From Escarpia spicata (lineage: Eukaryota > Annelida > Polychaeta > Sabellida > Siboglinidae): a stretch of 64,000 nt of DNA. The position numbers and the translations under genes were made by a program. Below are positions 10,804 to 20,739 of the stretch, in pieces. The number at the start of each line of letters is the position of its first letter. Position 1 is the first letter of the stretch. The notes beneath the pieces are model-generated. The model worked only from the letters and a program-made list of their open reading frames with translations, had not been told where the DNA came from and did no database searches. Location of the stretch: NCBI GenBank assembly GCA_963995525.1, contig OZ023206.1:48293585-48357584 (forward strand), given 5' to 3'.

Positions 10804-11466
10804 ACCCCTACAGCACAAAGCATGTCCTACTGATCTTTACAACCACCGTCAGCATCTAGGAACTCACACATACATTCACGCCTGGTGCGCTGTCGTGCCG
10901 CCTACAAACACACATTATAATTAGTCCGCATCTCACTGTAATTTCGGTAGCCTCAGTGGCGCTTTCTACAAACACACATTATTATCTTGCGTCCCAGTCC
11001 AGCGGTGTTTGTACGAACGCCTCCGCATACGCTTTTGCACGCACCGCATTGTCGTTGTTCAGTAGTATTCTCTCGAACGCGGTGTGTTCACGTTCAAGCC
11101 TGGCGTACCGCTGCTCCGCCCTCTACAAACACACATTATTATGATTAGTCCGCCCCTTTTTTAGCAACCCGGGCCAGCAGCACAGCATCTTTCGTCTCCC
11201 TATCCGCCACTTCCCGGTCCAGCAGTGTTTGTACAAACGAGGCAAACTCCGCATACCTTGCTCGCATCCTTTCGTTGTTCGCTAACATGTCCAGCTGTAC
11301 GCGACGCACCTCCTACAGAAAAAAATGTCATGCTTTAAATAAGTTCGCTTCGTAAGCTGAGCACCATGCCATTATGTAGTTTTCGGCTATCTCGGCAAGT
11401 GAGCGCGCAGCCTCGTCACTCGTCGGTTTACGCGTCACCAACGCTACCAGCAGCTGGCACTCCTAC
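10804..11466 (-). other. Array of splice-acceptor-led short open modules
   Basis: On the minus strand, six short open segments each begin directly after a T-rich tract ending TGTAG: at about 11463 (ECQLLVALVTRK, ends TGA), 11312 (EVRRVQLDMLANN, ends TAA), 11127 (RAEQRYARLERE, ends TAA), 10967 (KAPLRLPKLQ, ends TGA), 10900 (AARQRTRRECMCE, ends TAG) and 10807 (GCVRSDNELDV, the long frame above). Three are preceded by near-identical AATGTGTGTTTGTAG and ATTAG repeats. Modules 2 and 3 also share coding sequence (RYAE..FVQT.LD). Every module is open in phase 0 from its acceptor and has its own stop. This suggests alternative 3' exons of one transcript unit; the donors were not identified. Confidence 0.45.
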
Positions 11467-11487
11467 ACAAACAACACAATAAACACA

Positions 11488-12216
11488 TTAGTCATCGTCG
11501 TCGACGTAGTCGTCGTATCTCTTCAGTGTGCGCACCGTATAAGACGGCTCTCCTTGCCAAGTCGTCTTACGCACACTGAGCTCCACTCTCGTGCCGGTTA
11601 ACTCCAGCACGGTATCACGAAGGGCCTCCTCACTTAATTCATCCAAGTAGTCGGCCCGGTACTCAACGAGATTAGCCATTTGCGTGTCAAACAGCGTTAG
11701 CCAAAGCTCATCTTCGTCGTCCTCACCATCTCGCACCATAACACGTATCGCAAAGAAATTCTTCCCCACGCCCTGCTCACCGTGCGTTCGACATATCATA
11801 AATCCATCCTTGACTTTCTGATACAGCTTCCGCCGGCACCGGGAACATCCCCTAAAAGTGCACTTGTCGTTGTACGACACCGCTTCAAACAGAACTGGCG
11901 TCTTAATTTTATACACGCCATTCTGAACGCACGCTAGCTCCCTCACACTCACCAATGTAGCGCGCATCGACCCCTCGGTGCTGCACTCTCTTTCAAGCGA
12001 CGAACTCCGCGCCGCCGGCTTCCCCAAAGCCGCTTCGTCGGCCCCGCGCTTACGCCCCATCGACGGCGCGAGAACCACCACAGGGCGTTTAGCAGCAGGC
12101 GTTGTCCCCGCTGCTCCGGCTGATATCGACGGCTGCGGCTGGCCTCCGGTCACCTTCGACGCCTGCTTGCGTATTGCCTTAAACTTTTTCGGTGTCATCT
12201 CGGTAGCGTCGGCCAT
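11488..12216 (-). CDS. RPA70-like zinc OB-fold single-stranded-DNA-binding protein
   Basis: A 242-residue protein. It resembles the C-terminal zinc OB-fold (DBD-C) of RPA70: conserved order VLFEAVSYND, a zinc cluster (Cys119, Cys124, Cys127, Cys142, His145), then FFAIRVMVRDG and LWLTLFDTQMANLV, then a helical YLDELSEEALRD segment and a last beta region. The N-terminal 80 residues are basic and Pro/Ala-rich. The tail DDYVDDDD is strongly acidic, as in many replicative SSBs. The likely role is coating ssDNA during replication by the neighbouring polymerase. I chose the ATG at 12216 (context ACAATGGCC), because a TATAAA lies 52-57 bases upstream and the earlier in-frame ATG at 12285 precedes that box. 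The frame is intact. A zinc-ribbon regulator is the alternative. Confidence 0.65.
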   Translation of the reverse strand: MADATEMTPKKFKAIRKQASKVTGGQPQPSISAGAAGTTPAAKRPVVVLAPSMGRKRGADEAALGKPAARSSSLERECSTEGSMRATLVSVRELACVQNGVYKIKTPVLFEAVSYNDKCTFRGCSRCRRKLYQKVKDGFMICRTHGEQGVGKNFFAIRVMVRDGEDDEDELWLTLFDTQMANLVEYRADYLDELSEEALRDTVLELTGTRVELSVRKTTWQGEPSYTVRTLKRYDDYVDDDD

Positions 12217-12267
12217 TGTTGCTGCGGGAGGACGTCTGCTGCGGCTGTAATAAGTTAGACCACTTGC

Positions 12268-12273
12268 TTTATA
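12268..12273 (-). promoter_or_regulatory. TATA box of the SSB-like gene
   Basis: TTTATA on the plus strand is TATAAA on the minus strand (context TTTGTATAAAGC). It lies about 55 bases upstream of the chosen start codon, consistent with an RNA polymerase II core promoter and a 5' UTR of about 25 bases. Confidence 0.5.
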
Positions 12274-12318
12274 CAAACATAGCAATTTTTCAATCGTTTT
12301 GTACCCTCACAACATATG

Positions 12319-12940
12319 GCGCATGCGCACTTAACGCATAACGCCCTAGTCTACGGTTTTATTACAACATTTCACGCATGCGCGCTAACGCATAACTGAC
12401 TAGTCTCCGAGGTATTTGCTTTAGGAAAAAATCAGCGGTGATGTTAGTGCGTTCGTTGACAAATGTGTATTTACATCGAATTTCTATAATATAATTGCAC
12501 AACACAATTCCCTATTCCCCACTGATCCTATACAACGCTTAATTTCATGCTTTTAGCAGTTCGTGTATTGTTTTTGAAATGGCATTGTTCTAGCTTCACA
12601 TTCCGATCGCGATGAGCTATCGCCCACTTAGTGTCACGCGCCGCAGCTGTTTTGCGTCACCACTCGGCTCCGAGGTATTTGCTTTAGGAACAAATCAGCG
12701 GTCGTGTTAGTACATTCGTTGTCAAATGTGACTTTTACATCGAATTTCTCTAATATTAATACACCACAAGATTCCCGAACCCTGACTAATCATACACAAC
12801 GCTTCATTTCATACTTTTAGATTTTCGTTTATTGGTATTGTTCTCTCTTCGCATTCAGTGTTTTTACGTCGCTTTCGTGCATGCGCGCTTAACGCATCTC
12901 TGTTCACATTCCAATCACACTCAGTATTTCGCGCCGCCAG
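12319..12940. promoter_or_regulatory. Duplicated bidirectional promoter-like region with GCATGCGC motifs
   Basis: The region separates the divergent SSB-like (-) and spliced (+) genes. It contains a tandem duplication of about 260 bases: CTCCGAGGTATTTGCTTTAG starts copies at about 12406 and 12667, and both continue through ATCAGCGG, ACATCGAATTTCT and CAACGCTT. GCATGCGC motifs followed by TTAACGCAT-like sequence occur at 12319-12328 (the palindrome GCGCATGCGC), 12374-12385 and 12877-12888. The palindrome matches the consensus of NRF-1-type sites. Promoter function is inferred. An origin of replication is an alternative, given the duplication and AT-rich patches. Confidence 0.5.
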
Positions 12941-12982
12941 ACGGCGCTCTCATTCCACCGTTTGCTCATTTCATACGCGATT

Positions 12983-14047
12983 ATGGCGTCGTACAGAGCG
13001 CCACGTGAAATACGGCGGTAAGCCTGCTTTTACGTGTGTATTATTAGTTCTCATTAATTCTCATTAATTTAGTTCTCAATATTTTAGTTCTTATTAATAT
13101 TAGGTCTCATTGGTTCTCATTAATTTTGGTCTAATTAATTTAGTTCTTATTAATATTGGTTATCATTGGTTCTCGTTAATTTAGTTCTCATTGGTCTCAT
13201 TAATATTGGTTATCATTAATTTTGTTCTCATTATTTTAAACATGTATTGTTGTTTAATTTCACAGAGTCCAGCTACCTACACGAACGACCCCCCCGTCGG
13301 ATACACCAGTCGCTCGTGCAATACAGCGGTAAGCCTGCTATTACGCGTACATGCATGTATATGAGTCTGCTTTTACGCGTATATTGTATTGTATTGTTAT
13401 TATGTATTGTTTTTAAGTATTATTCATACTTATGTATTTTTTTGTTTTATTGTATTGTTTATTATATTTTATTATGTATACTTATGTATTGGTTTATTTC
13501 ACAGGGGTTATTATTATATTTGTTATTATTCATACTTATGTATTTTATTGTTATTATTGTATTGTTTATTATATTGGCATTATTCATGTTGTGAATTAAT
13601 TACTTTAGTTCTCATTAATTTGGGAGCCTCCTCATTATTCACAGGCATTATTCATGTTTTCACAGAATCCAACTGCCTACGCGCGGCACGCTTACAGACA
13701 GACCAATGTGTATTGTCGCCCCGCTACCATACAAGCCAACAACTGTCAACAGGTCGCTCACGACGGCAGCTGTCAGCGACGCCGATAACTGGGATGACGG
13801 CTTCGCTATCCGACCGCCGACACCTGACGACGCAGACGTCGAACCAGACGGCCTTATATCGGCCTTCTTAATAAGAGGGCCCGACGGTGCGTGGTCTACA
13901 CCGATACCGCCGGACGAACATTATGTAAGACGTGGTTTTAACGCGGCGCTCTTACCGGGCATTGGACACGCGCCAGGGCCCTGGACTCACGCGCCCACTA
14001 CGCAGGCCCCTGGGCGGTGGTCACTGCATCGCCACCGTGATTTTTAA
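12983..14047 (+). CDS. Three-exon spliced gene of the virus-like element, unknown product
   Basis: Exons 12983-13017, 13266-13328 and 13666-14047. Both donors share CG|GTAAGCCTGCT and both acceptors are TTTCACAG-type. Phases agree (2, then 2, with a 63-base middle exon), giving an uninterrupted 159-codon frame from ATG (context GATTATGG) to TAA. The middle exon and the start of exon 3 are similar (VQLPTR and IQLPTR), so an exon duplication is likely; skipping the middle exon keeps the frame. The C-terminal part is acidic (DADNWDDGFAIRPPTPDD) and then Pro/Gly/His-rich. No transmembrane segment or known domain was recognised. It is transcribed away from the SSB-like gene. The product could be structural or regulatory; function is unknown. 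Confidence 0.6.
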
Positions 14048-14049
14048 AT

Positions 14050-15271
14050 AAAATAATATATTACTTACACTGTTTCCCACTCGTCTATATCCGCCGAACA
14101 TAACCATCCTGCCTTACCACCACTATATTTTAAACGCATTCTATCTCACCGCTGAATGCATTTGGTTTCAGTTTGCTAAACGCACGGCGCCAGCTAGGCT
14201 CTACGGCTAAATTTACGCCGTTATTCGCACAGGGCCTGCTAAGCTGTACGGCGCACAACTAGGCCGCCGGGTCATAGGCAACAGCTGCGGCTGCCGCTGG
14301 CTGCTGCTACATAGTGTACAGCGGGGTTCTCATAGGACTGGCAGGGTGCACACAGTGGGGTTTAGCGTGGTTATAACCACAGTGGTTTTAGCTATAACCT
14401 CAGTGGTTTTAACGTTGTTATATAAAGGCTTACGTAATCATAGGGACGCTATATAAATGCTTACGTAAGCACAACGGTAGGTCATACGTTGATCGCTAGG
14501 GAAAGTACTAAAATAGTCACTGGGATAACCGCTAGGTGGCACCTCAAGGGAATGGTAATCAATCAAAAGTGACAGGTCATCAATCACGTTTTTTATAAGT
14601 ATGTTCCCGAAAAAGATAAGGACGTTTTTTATGCATGGAGTTAGGCCTAAAAGGGGGCGGGGCGAGCCTCTGCCTTGTTCATATAATACTCTCCGCACAT
14701 ATGCAAAATCAAATCCTATTAGTGATCGACCTGAAGCCGGCCTCATTCAGTCAACGAATGCGAACTGGTTAGCATCGCCGTTTTATTGTTTCTATACGAT
14801 GGCAGCCTACCTCTTTGTATGCAATGGCAAAGAAGATTAATCAGATTTCCTTTACTTGTATTGTGTTTACAGCAACTGTGACTACTTTTCTCTTCCGTCG
14901 TGTTCATATTTATACATAAAAGCGTGTTTTTCGCACGTATCATTCTTCGATGCTTTGAAGGCTAGACGAAAGATATACTTACTGGACGCGCCCTTCCCAG
15001 TGTCAATGTTAACCAAGTTATCATTACCGGTCTTGACCGCAGTTCATCTTTGTTACAAGTAAGCCAGTATGTAATATGTATAGTAGTTGCTTGGTTATGA
15101 CACGCGGATATGTTTTAATATGAAACAAATATATAAATATTGTAGGAAAATTAAGACAAATATTGGAGATAATGTTGTAGGCCCATGCCTTCGAAAGCCG
15201 GGCTAATAAGGAATTGATAAAATTGTAATAGTGGCATTATTATCCTATTACAATTATAATATAGCCTAGGC
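14050..15271. other. Right flank of the element, no recognisable gene
   Basis: GC-rich until about 14340, then mixed. It contains the perfect 14-base palindrome GTGGTTATAACCAC (14367-14380), a repeated CAGTGGTTTTA nearby, and two TTACGTAA-type stretches around 14425-14470. After about 14750 the sequence is AT-rich host-like DNA with no coding signal. The right limit of the virus-like element probably lies in this region, but I found no terminal repeat. Confidence 0.4.
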
Positions 15272-16086
15272 CAGTGGTTCTCAAACAGAGTGTCACAGCT
15301 CCCTGGGTCAGCAGTCGTTTGGCAATTTCAGGGGTCTCTTCTGATGGCATTGTCATTGTGTAATTGGGGATCAGCTGGTTGTGTTTTGTTTGCGTAAGGC
15401 ATGATTAATGATGTTGTGAAGAAGTTTTCAAAAACTGAAATTTCTATTGCAAAGATACTATTTTGAAGATGAAAGGTGGGAGTTTGGGAACACGATATCC
15501 ACTGTAAACAAATGCCCTAAATTCACAACGTTTTAATAATCTTTGAAGGGACACGAACTCTGTTCATGATATATTTCTGTTCTACACAGAAGACGACTAG
15601 CTGACAAGTACAAAGGATATGTTGCCGCCATCAGAGAGGAACTCTAGCTTTTACCGGTATCACAAATAAAATGAAACTTCTCTCAACTTGGCCAGAACAT
15701 GGCTGAGAATTACAATTGATCTACCTCATTGATATGTTTTGCTGCTTAAATATTCGAACTTTTAACTCCAATGGAAATTCTGATAACAGACTTCTTTTTG
15801 AAAAATTCAAACCCATAATTTGTAAAATTGGATGCGTAAGATTTGTTTTGGTATCTTTGTCATGTTGGAAACAATATTATAACTAAGTGTTTGTAAGATG
15901 ATTCTGTGAAACATTTAATATAGGCAAGTACAAAATGGCCAATTTTATGTCCCACAGACACGTACACCTGATGACATTGGTAGTGCTCAGACAGAGTTTC
16001 TGGGACTCCAGCAACATTCACGTCCTATGGTGAATTTCTATCCTGAACTGTAACAGTAATGGCACAAACGAGTGTGAGAACCACTG
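15272..16086. mobile_element. Non-autonomous hAT-type DNA transposon
   Basis: The element begins CAGTGGTTCTCAAAC and ends with the reverse complement of CAGTGGTTCTCACAC: terminal inverted repeats of about 15 bases with one mismatch, of the CAGTGGTTCTCAA type typical of hAT elements. The flanking octamers, GCCTAGGC (15264-15271) and GATTAGGC (16087-16094), match at six of eight bases, consistent with an old 8-bp target duplication. Inside are only short remnants (for example RLADKYKGYVAAIREEL near 15600 and DDIGSAQTEFLGL near 15975) that could be a decayed transposase. The length of 815 bp and lack of a frame mark it as inactive. Confidence 0.75.
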
Positions 16087-16867
16087 GATTAGGCGTACAG
16101 TCTGGCTACAGTACAGTTTGTACAGAATCAGAAACAGGTTTACATAATGGCTTTAACAACTACACGATTGATTCAACACGCACGTTTTTTTAACGCACGA
16201 TATATAAAAGACATCAACGTAAATGAGAATGGAATAATACTGAAAACTTACAATTGTAAACTGTTGTTCAAGATTTATGATAATTTTAGGCGTACGCCCT
16301 TATGATTTAATAGTAAGCGTTTTGGATGATGGCCATCACATATTAGATCATCTTAATAATCATGGTGGTTGTTTTATGTAAGTACTACAGCCCTACACCC
16401 TGAGTGTTAATGGCACCTAAAGCATGACTTGAAACAATCAAGCAGTATACTGCATAACAAGTTTGGGACCGAGTTTTCTTATCAAAAAAAGTTTCTCTAT
16501 TTCACCAGCATATAATAAAAAGGAGGCTGTGGTACCCACAAATATACATGTTTCATATGTATATGACATCATGTAAGTGAAGTTATAGAAATAATATGTG
16601 ATGATGTTTCATTTTGTTGTGTACATTATATTATTACGCTCTAGTATATATATTATTTCAATAATATATTATAATAATGTGTGTTATTATAATGTTTAAC
16701 GTTTTGTTATATGGTTTAGTGTATGTCAACAAAACAGGGCTTGCATTAAATCATCTATGTACAACTAAATCATCCCTCCACTGCTGACTGGTATCTAAGG
16801 CTTTCATTGTTTTGCCTAATGTATAATATGACGAAATCCTGATTAATTCCTACCCTGGGTAGAAATT
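16087..16867. other. No recognisable gene
   Basis: AT-rich intergenic sequence with TATTATAATA runs near 16640-16690. No coding signal or repeat structure was recognised. Confidence 0.4.
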
Positions 16868-17315
16868 GGTGGCAGCACATTGCAGTAAGTATTTCATATT
16901 ATCACTGTCAATTTGTGACAAAACACATTAGTAGATGAATGAAAATATGTAATTGATGGTAATTATTACCATTGTTAATAGGTGACAACACGTTGCACTG
17001 GACGTATGACAATACATTATCCCTGTCTGTTGGTGACAGCACAGTGCAGTGCACGTATGATTGTACATTATCACTGTCAGTTGGTGACAGCACATTGCAG
17101 TGGACGTGTAATAGTACATTGTCACTTGTATTTGGTGACAACACATTGCAGTGGACGTATGTCAGTACATTATCACTGCTATTTGGTGAAAACAGATTGC
17201 AGTGGACATATGAAATTACCAGTGTCAGTTGGTGATGAAACATAGTAGATGAATGACAATAAATTACCATTGTCAATTGGTGACAACACATCGCAGTGCA
17301 CGTATCACGGTACAT
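16868..17315. repeat. Minisatellite with a 51-52 bp unit
   Basis: About seven degenerate units, each built as GGTGACAGCACA, TTGCAGTGGACGTATG and ACATTATCACTGTCAGTT. Unit starts lie near 16981, 17032, 17084, 17135, 17186, 17231 and 17279, with a partial unit before 16981. The open frames across it only reflect the repeat. Confidence 0.85.
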
Positions 17316-17394
17316 CAATACTGTTATTGACCACTACCACAACAATTACTTAGTTTTTGGTATAGCAAATTATTTGTTTATCGTATCGGAAGAA

Positions 17395-18058
17395 GACGGC
17401 CAGATGATGGAAGCTCAACTGGTTGCCGTAATGGAGCCGATCTCTCCGGAAGCAGGACCATGCGTAGATGCTTCAACAAGTCTTCCATGGGATTTACATC
17501 CAATTCGTGGTGCTAATTTTCTTGACTTTAAGACTCGATGCAATTGTTTCGAGATATGCTGAAGCATATTGCTTGAACTTTCTGTTGGGTCATCGAGTAC
17601 ATGTGAACCCGGGACTAGAAACTTATCCCATGATCATTCGGGCAGAGACGATGAGTCCGACGTGGAGGGTGAGGAGGAGGATGTCCACAGTATAGTCGTC
17701 AGTTGTGCAGGCAATTCTTTTGATCACTTTCAGCCGCTACTCCAGAAAGTCCGTACGTTTGGCAAGAGTCCTTACAGTCTTTCTGGAACAAGAGCTAGAA
17801 AATGTAAAGGATAAGAATGATGTTCTTGTTAAAGTAGAGTTTGATTGTGTCTCTCAGTCTATTGGTTATATACCAGTGCAATATTTGCCTAGAGTACACA
17901 AAAGCTACAAAACACTTTGTTCCACAAACATCAACGAAATTCTTGTCTAATACCGACCTCAGCAGGGAAAGTCTTTGTTAAAAACTTATGTCTACCTTTT
18001 GGAAACTGGGAAATGGCCAGCAAAAGATCCTTCTTTTTTTTACAATCGTAAACTGTAG
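17395..18058 (+). pseudogene. Relic of a gene with a HIRAN-like C-terminal segment
   Basis: The region starts with an open stretch SEEDGQMMEAQLVAVMEP, continues through an acidic segment (DDESDVEGEEEDVHS) in another frame, and then reads LENVKDKNDVLVKVEF and QSIGYIPVQYLPRV in a third. It ends with YVYLLETGKWPAKDPSF just before a TAG. The pattern ENxxDKNxxxVxV followed by IGYIP resembles HIRAN-like segments in multi-copy invertebrate proteins that I associate with transposon-derived genes; this assignment is from memory of the pattern. At least two frame changes and a TAA make it a relic. Nothing nearby shows a partner. Confidence 0.35.
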
Positions 18059-18059
18059 T

Positions 18060-19230
18060 GCTCGTTCACTTTGGCCAACTTGTAATATTTATACACCAGT
18101 AATTGTTTAATAGATTAATTTTGTTAACATTTACGAAAAAAAATTGATACATTCATCAACAACTATTAATAACACTTAACATACTCAATTGACAAAAGGA
18201 TCCACATACTTAAATATGTTATATATAGATGCTTGTCTACATTAAAAACAAATTAAGAAACATATTATCAGTGTTAAGGGTTTGTCGTATTACTTTCTGA
18301 GTTATAGTAATGTTGTTTGTTAACTTATTTATTTACTATATCAGTGACTTTGTAGTCTGTGTTAGAACTAGTTTGAAAGAAAATCGCTTGATGATTATAT
18401 TAGACAATAGGTTTCTTATCCCATACAAATAGTTTTCATACAAATTTATATGCTTTTTAATTGAACATGTTTTCCAAATGGTTGGTACGTTAACATTGAA
18501 AAGAAAAAACATTACTTTTTATACATAATAAAATTGACGTATTCCTCTTCACCTTCACACTCCTGGCTTCCATATTCGTGCATTCTAATAAAACACTTGG
18601 TACCAATTAAACTGTTGTGCCTTATCATGTGTATTGCACTTTAATTTACTTATAGCAATCTTAAGACACCCTACTATATAGGGTGAACCCTACAGAGCAT
18701 ACCCTTGTTACATCTGCTGATCGTGAATATGACCGTGCATGTTAACGGGAAACATAAGGGCACTTTTTGGTATTAAGCACCTAAAAGAGTTAATGCAAAC
18801 TAACTATTTCCAACTATAATCATATTGTTAACGCCAGTGGTTTACCAGTAAAATATATTTGAACACACCCTCTATCGAATTTCATCAATCGCGCCATTCT
18901 TGAACAGAAAATGACGTAGGCAATGTTGCGTACTTTTTAAGACTTTGTGTGTACTAGTGTTTTCAAAAAAACTGAGATGGCGCTATGCGATGTTACCCAC
19001 TGAGTTTAGACAAGATGGCGTGTCGTTACGGTTCTGATTCTTCGTCAGATTAAATGGATTCAGAAGTAGCTGGATATCGGTTTTAACCGCAAAGACAAGG
19101 GCCAGTATTGCAAGATAGACCAGAGACGTAACTGATTGGCGACTGTTGTGGTTGTGGAAAGTGCCAAGTTGATATTTTGGTTCTGAAAGGTGTGTCTGCT
19201 TTCAGAAAACGGCTGCGACTCGTCAGCACG
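18060..19230. other. No recognisable gene
   Basis: AT-rich intergenic sequence. A small palindrome-like stretch (CCCTACTATATAGGGTG) lies near 18669. No coding signal was recognised. Confidence 0.4.
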
Positions 19231-19236
19231 CAGACC

Positions 19237-20130
19237 ATAATGTCATTGCCTAAACAAAACACGTATAATAAAATCTTAATAACATATACCCGAATAATCT
19301 CAACCTACTTTAAAATGACAATGAAATATATAAACGGGGTATATCAAATTTCAACAATATATATAATTGTTCTAATCAGTAATATCAAAAGTTATACGAA
19401 CCATTATTAATCAAATGTCGATCAACCAGAATGCCTGTTCAGTTTTGTGATGTATAATGCATGGAGATGATATAAATCTTTCTACAACTCTGTTCGATCA
19501 CGTGACATGTGTGTATGTGTAGAATAGGTGTTGTAGATATGTGATGTGAAGTTTGGTGACTGTAGGTGACCGATTTCATGTTTTTTTTTAGGTGCGGGCC
19601 TAAACTACAAAAGTACCCAAAAAGTTATATGTTATATATTAGTGCTGCCACCCTTTGAATTACTGAAAAATTATCAATTTGAAACTGTATATACATCTTG
19701 TTGAACACTCATACTCCAATGCCGCAGCATTTGAGCAGTGACTGATATATCTGACTAATGGTGAAGCCTACAATGTCAATATCAAGTAAGTGCTCACACA
19801 AAAAATTCCTGGAGAGTAGACAAATCTACATTATCAATACGTGTACCATAATGTCATTGCCTAAACACAACGCGTATAATAAAATCTTAATAACAGATAC
19901 CCGAATAATCTCAACTTACTTTAAAATGACAATGAAATATATAAACGCGGCATATCAAATTTCAACAATATATATAATTGTTCTAATCAGCACTATCAAA
20001 AGTTATACAAACCATTATAAATCAAATGTATCATTATTTTGAGCAGCAATGTCTACGATCAACCAGAATATCTGTTCAGTTTTGTGATCTATAATGCATG
20101 GAGATGATATAAATCTTTCTACAACTCTGT
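19237..20130. repeat. Direct-repeat pair of about 250 bp, spaced about 610 bp
   Basis: Copies at about 19237-19488 and 19847-20130 are nearly identical: both run from ACCATAATGTCATTGCC through CGAATAATCTCAAC, TATATAATTGTTCTAATCAG and ATGCATGGAGATGATATA to TACAACTCTGT. The second copy has a small insertion. The copies could be solo long terminal repeats or two copies of a non-autonomous element; no TG..CA ends or target duplication were clear. The short open frames in them look non-coding. Confidence 0.75.
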
Positions 20131-20739
20131 GTAATATTAATAAATAAAAATATAATCCACACTTCACAGTAAATCCCAACACAACTTTCATAATTGATGT
20201 GGTACTATACCATCGTTATATACTCAAACATTTTCATTAAATAAATATATATTGTATTTCTATAGTAAAAGTGTGAGGAATACGTGAGAACATTTTAGTA
20301 GTATCTAAAATGTTTATGCACCGGAGGCATTTGGATTATTCTGCGTAGCCTCTATTATTTGTTTATTTTACTTGCATACATACGTGTGTATATATATGTA
20401 CGTGTGATCATTTAAGAACTATACCGGTACTTCTATTCTGCCTACTTAACAATATTGGGGTAGTGGCGACTTATTCCACTCCGCTCCACCCTCTCAATTG
20501 AAAACATTTAATTCATCAACTGCAAACATATTTAATTAATATCTTATCAATATTGGCCCAAATTTAGCCAACCAAATAAAACACTACCAATAAAAATTTT
20601 CAGACATAATCATAATGGACAGCATAAAAATGTAGTTAATTTTCAACTTATTAATAAAGAAACAATATCTAAAACAATTGATGATTAACAGAGACAGAAT
20701 TGGATGGTGTTTCCTCACTACTATTAAAGTAAGCTAAAC

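Larger units (their letters stand above)
5000..14050. mobile_element. Virus-like element, Maverick/Polinton-adintovirus sphere
   Basis: A GC-rich, gene-dense island in AT-rich host DNA. It holds an adenain-like protease (+), a type-B DNA polymerase of the Polinton/adenovirus kind (-), an unknown protein (-), a set of short acceptor-led open modules (-), an RPA-like OB-fold protein (-) and a spliced gene (+). The protease and polymerase genes converge on a shared 3' region with back-to-back poly(A) signals; the SSB-like gene and the spliced gene diverge from a duplicated promoter-like region. I did not find an integrase, major or minor capsid protein, FtsK/HerA ATPase or terminal inverted repeats, so the limits are approximate. 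It could be a decayed Polinton relative or a distinct lineage keeping only replication genes and a protease. Confidence 0.7.
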
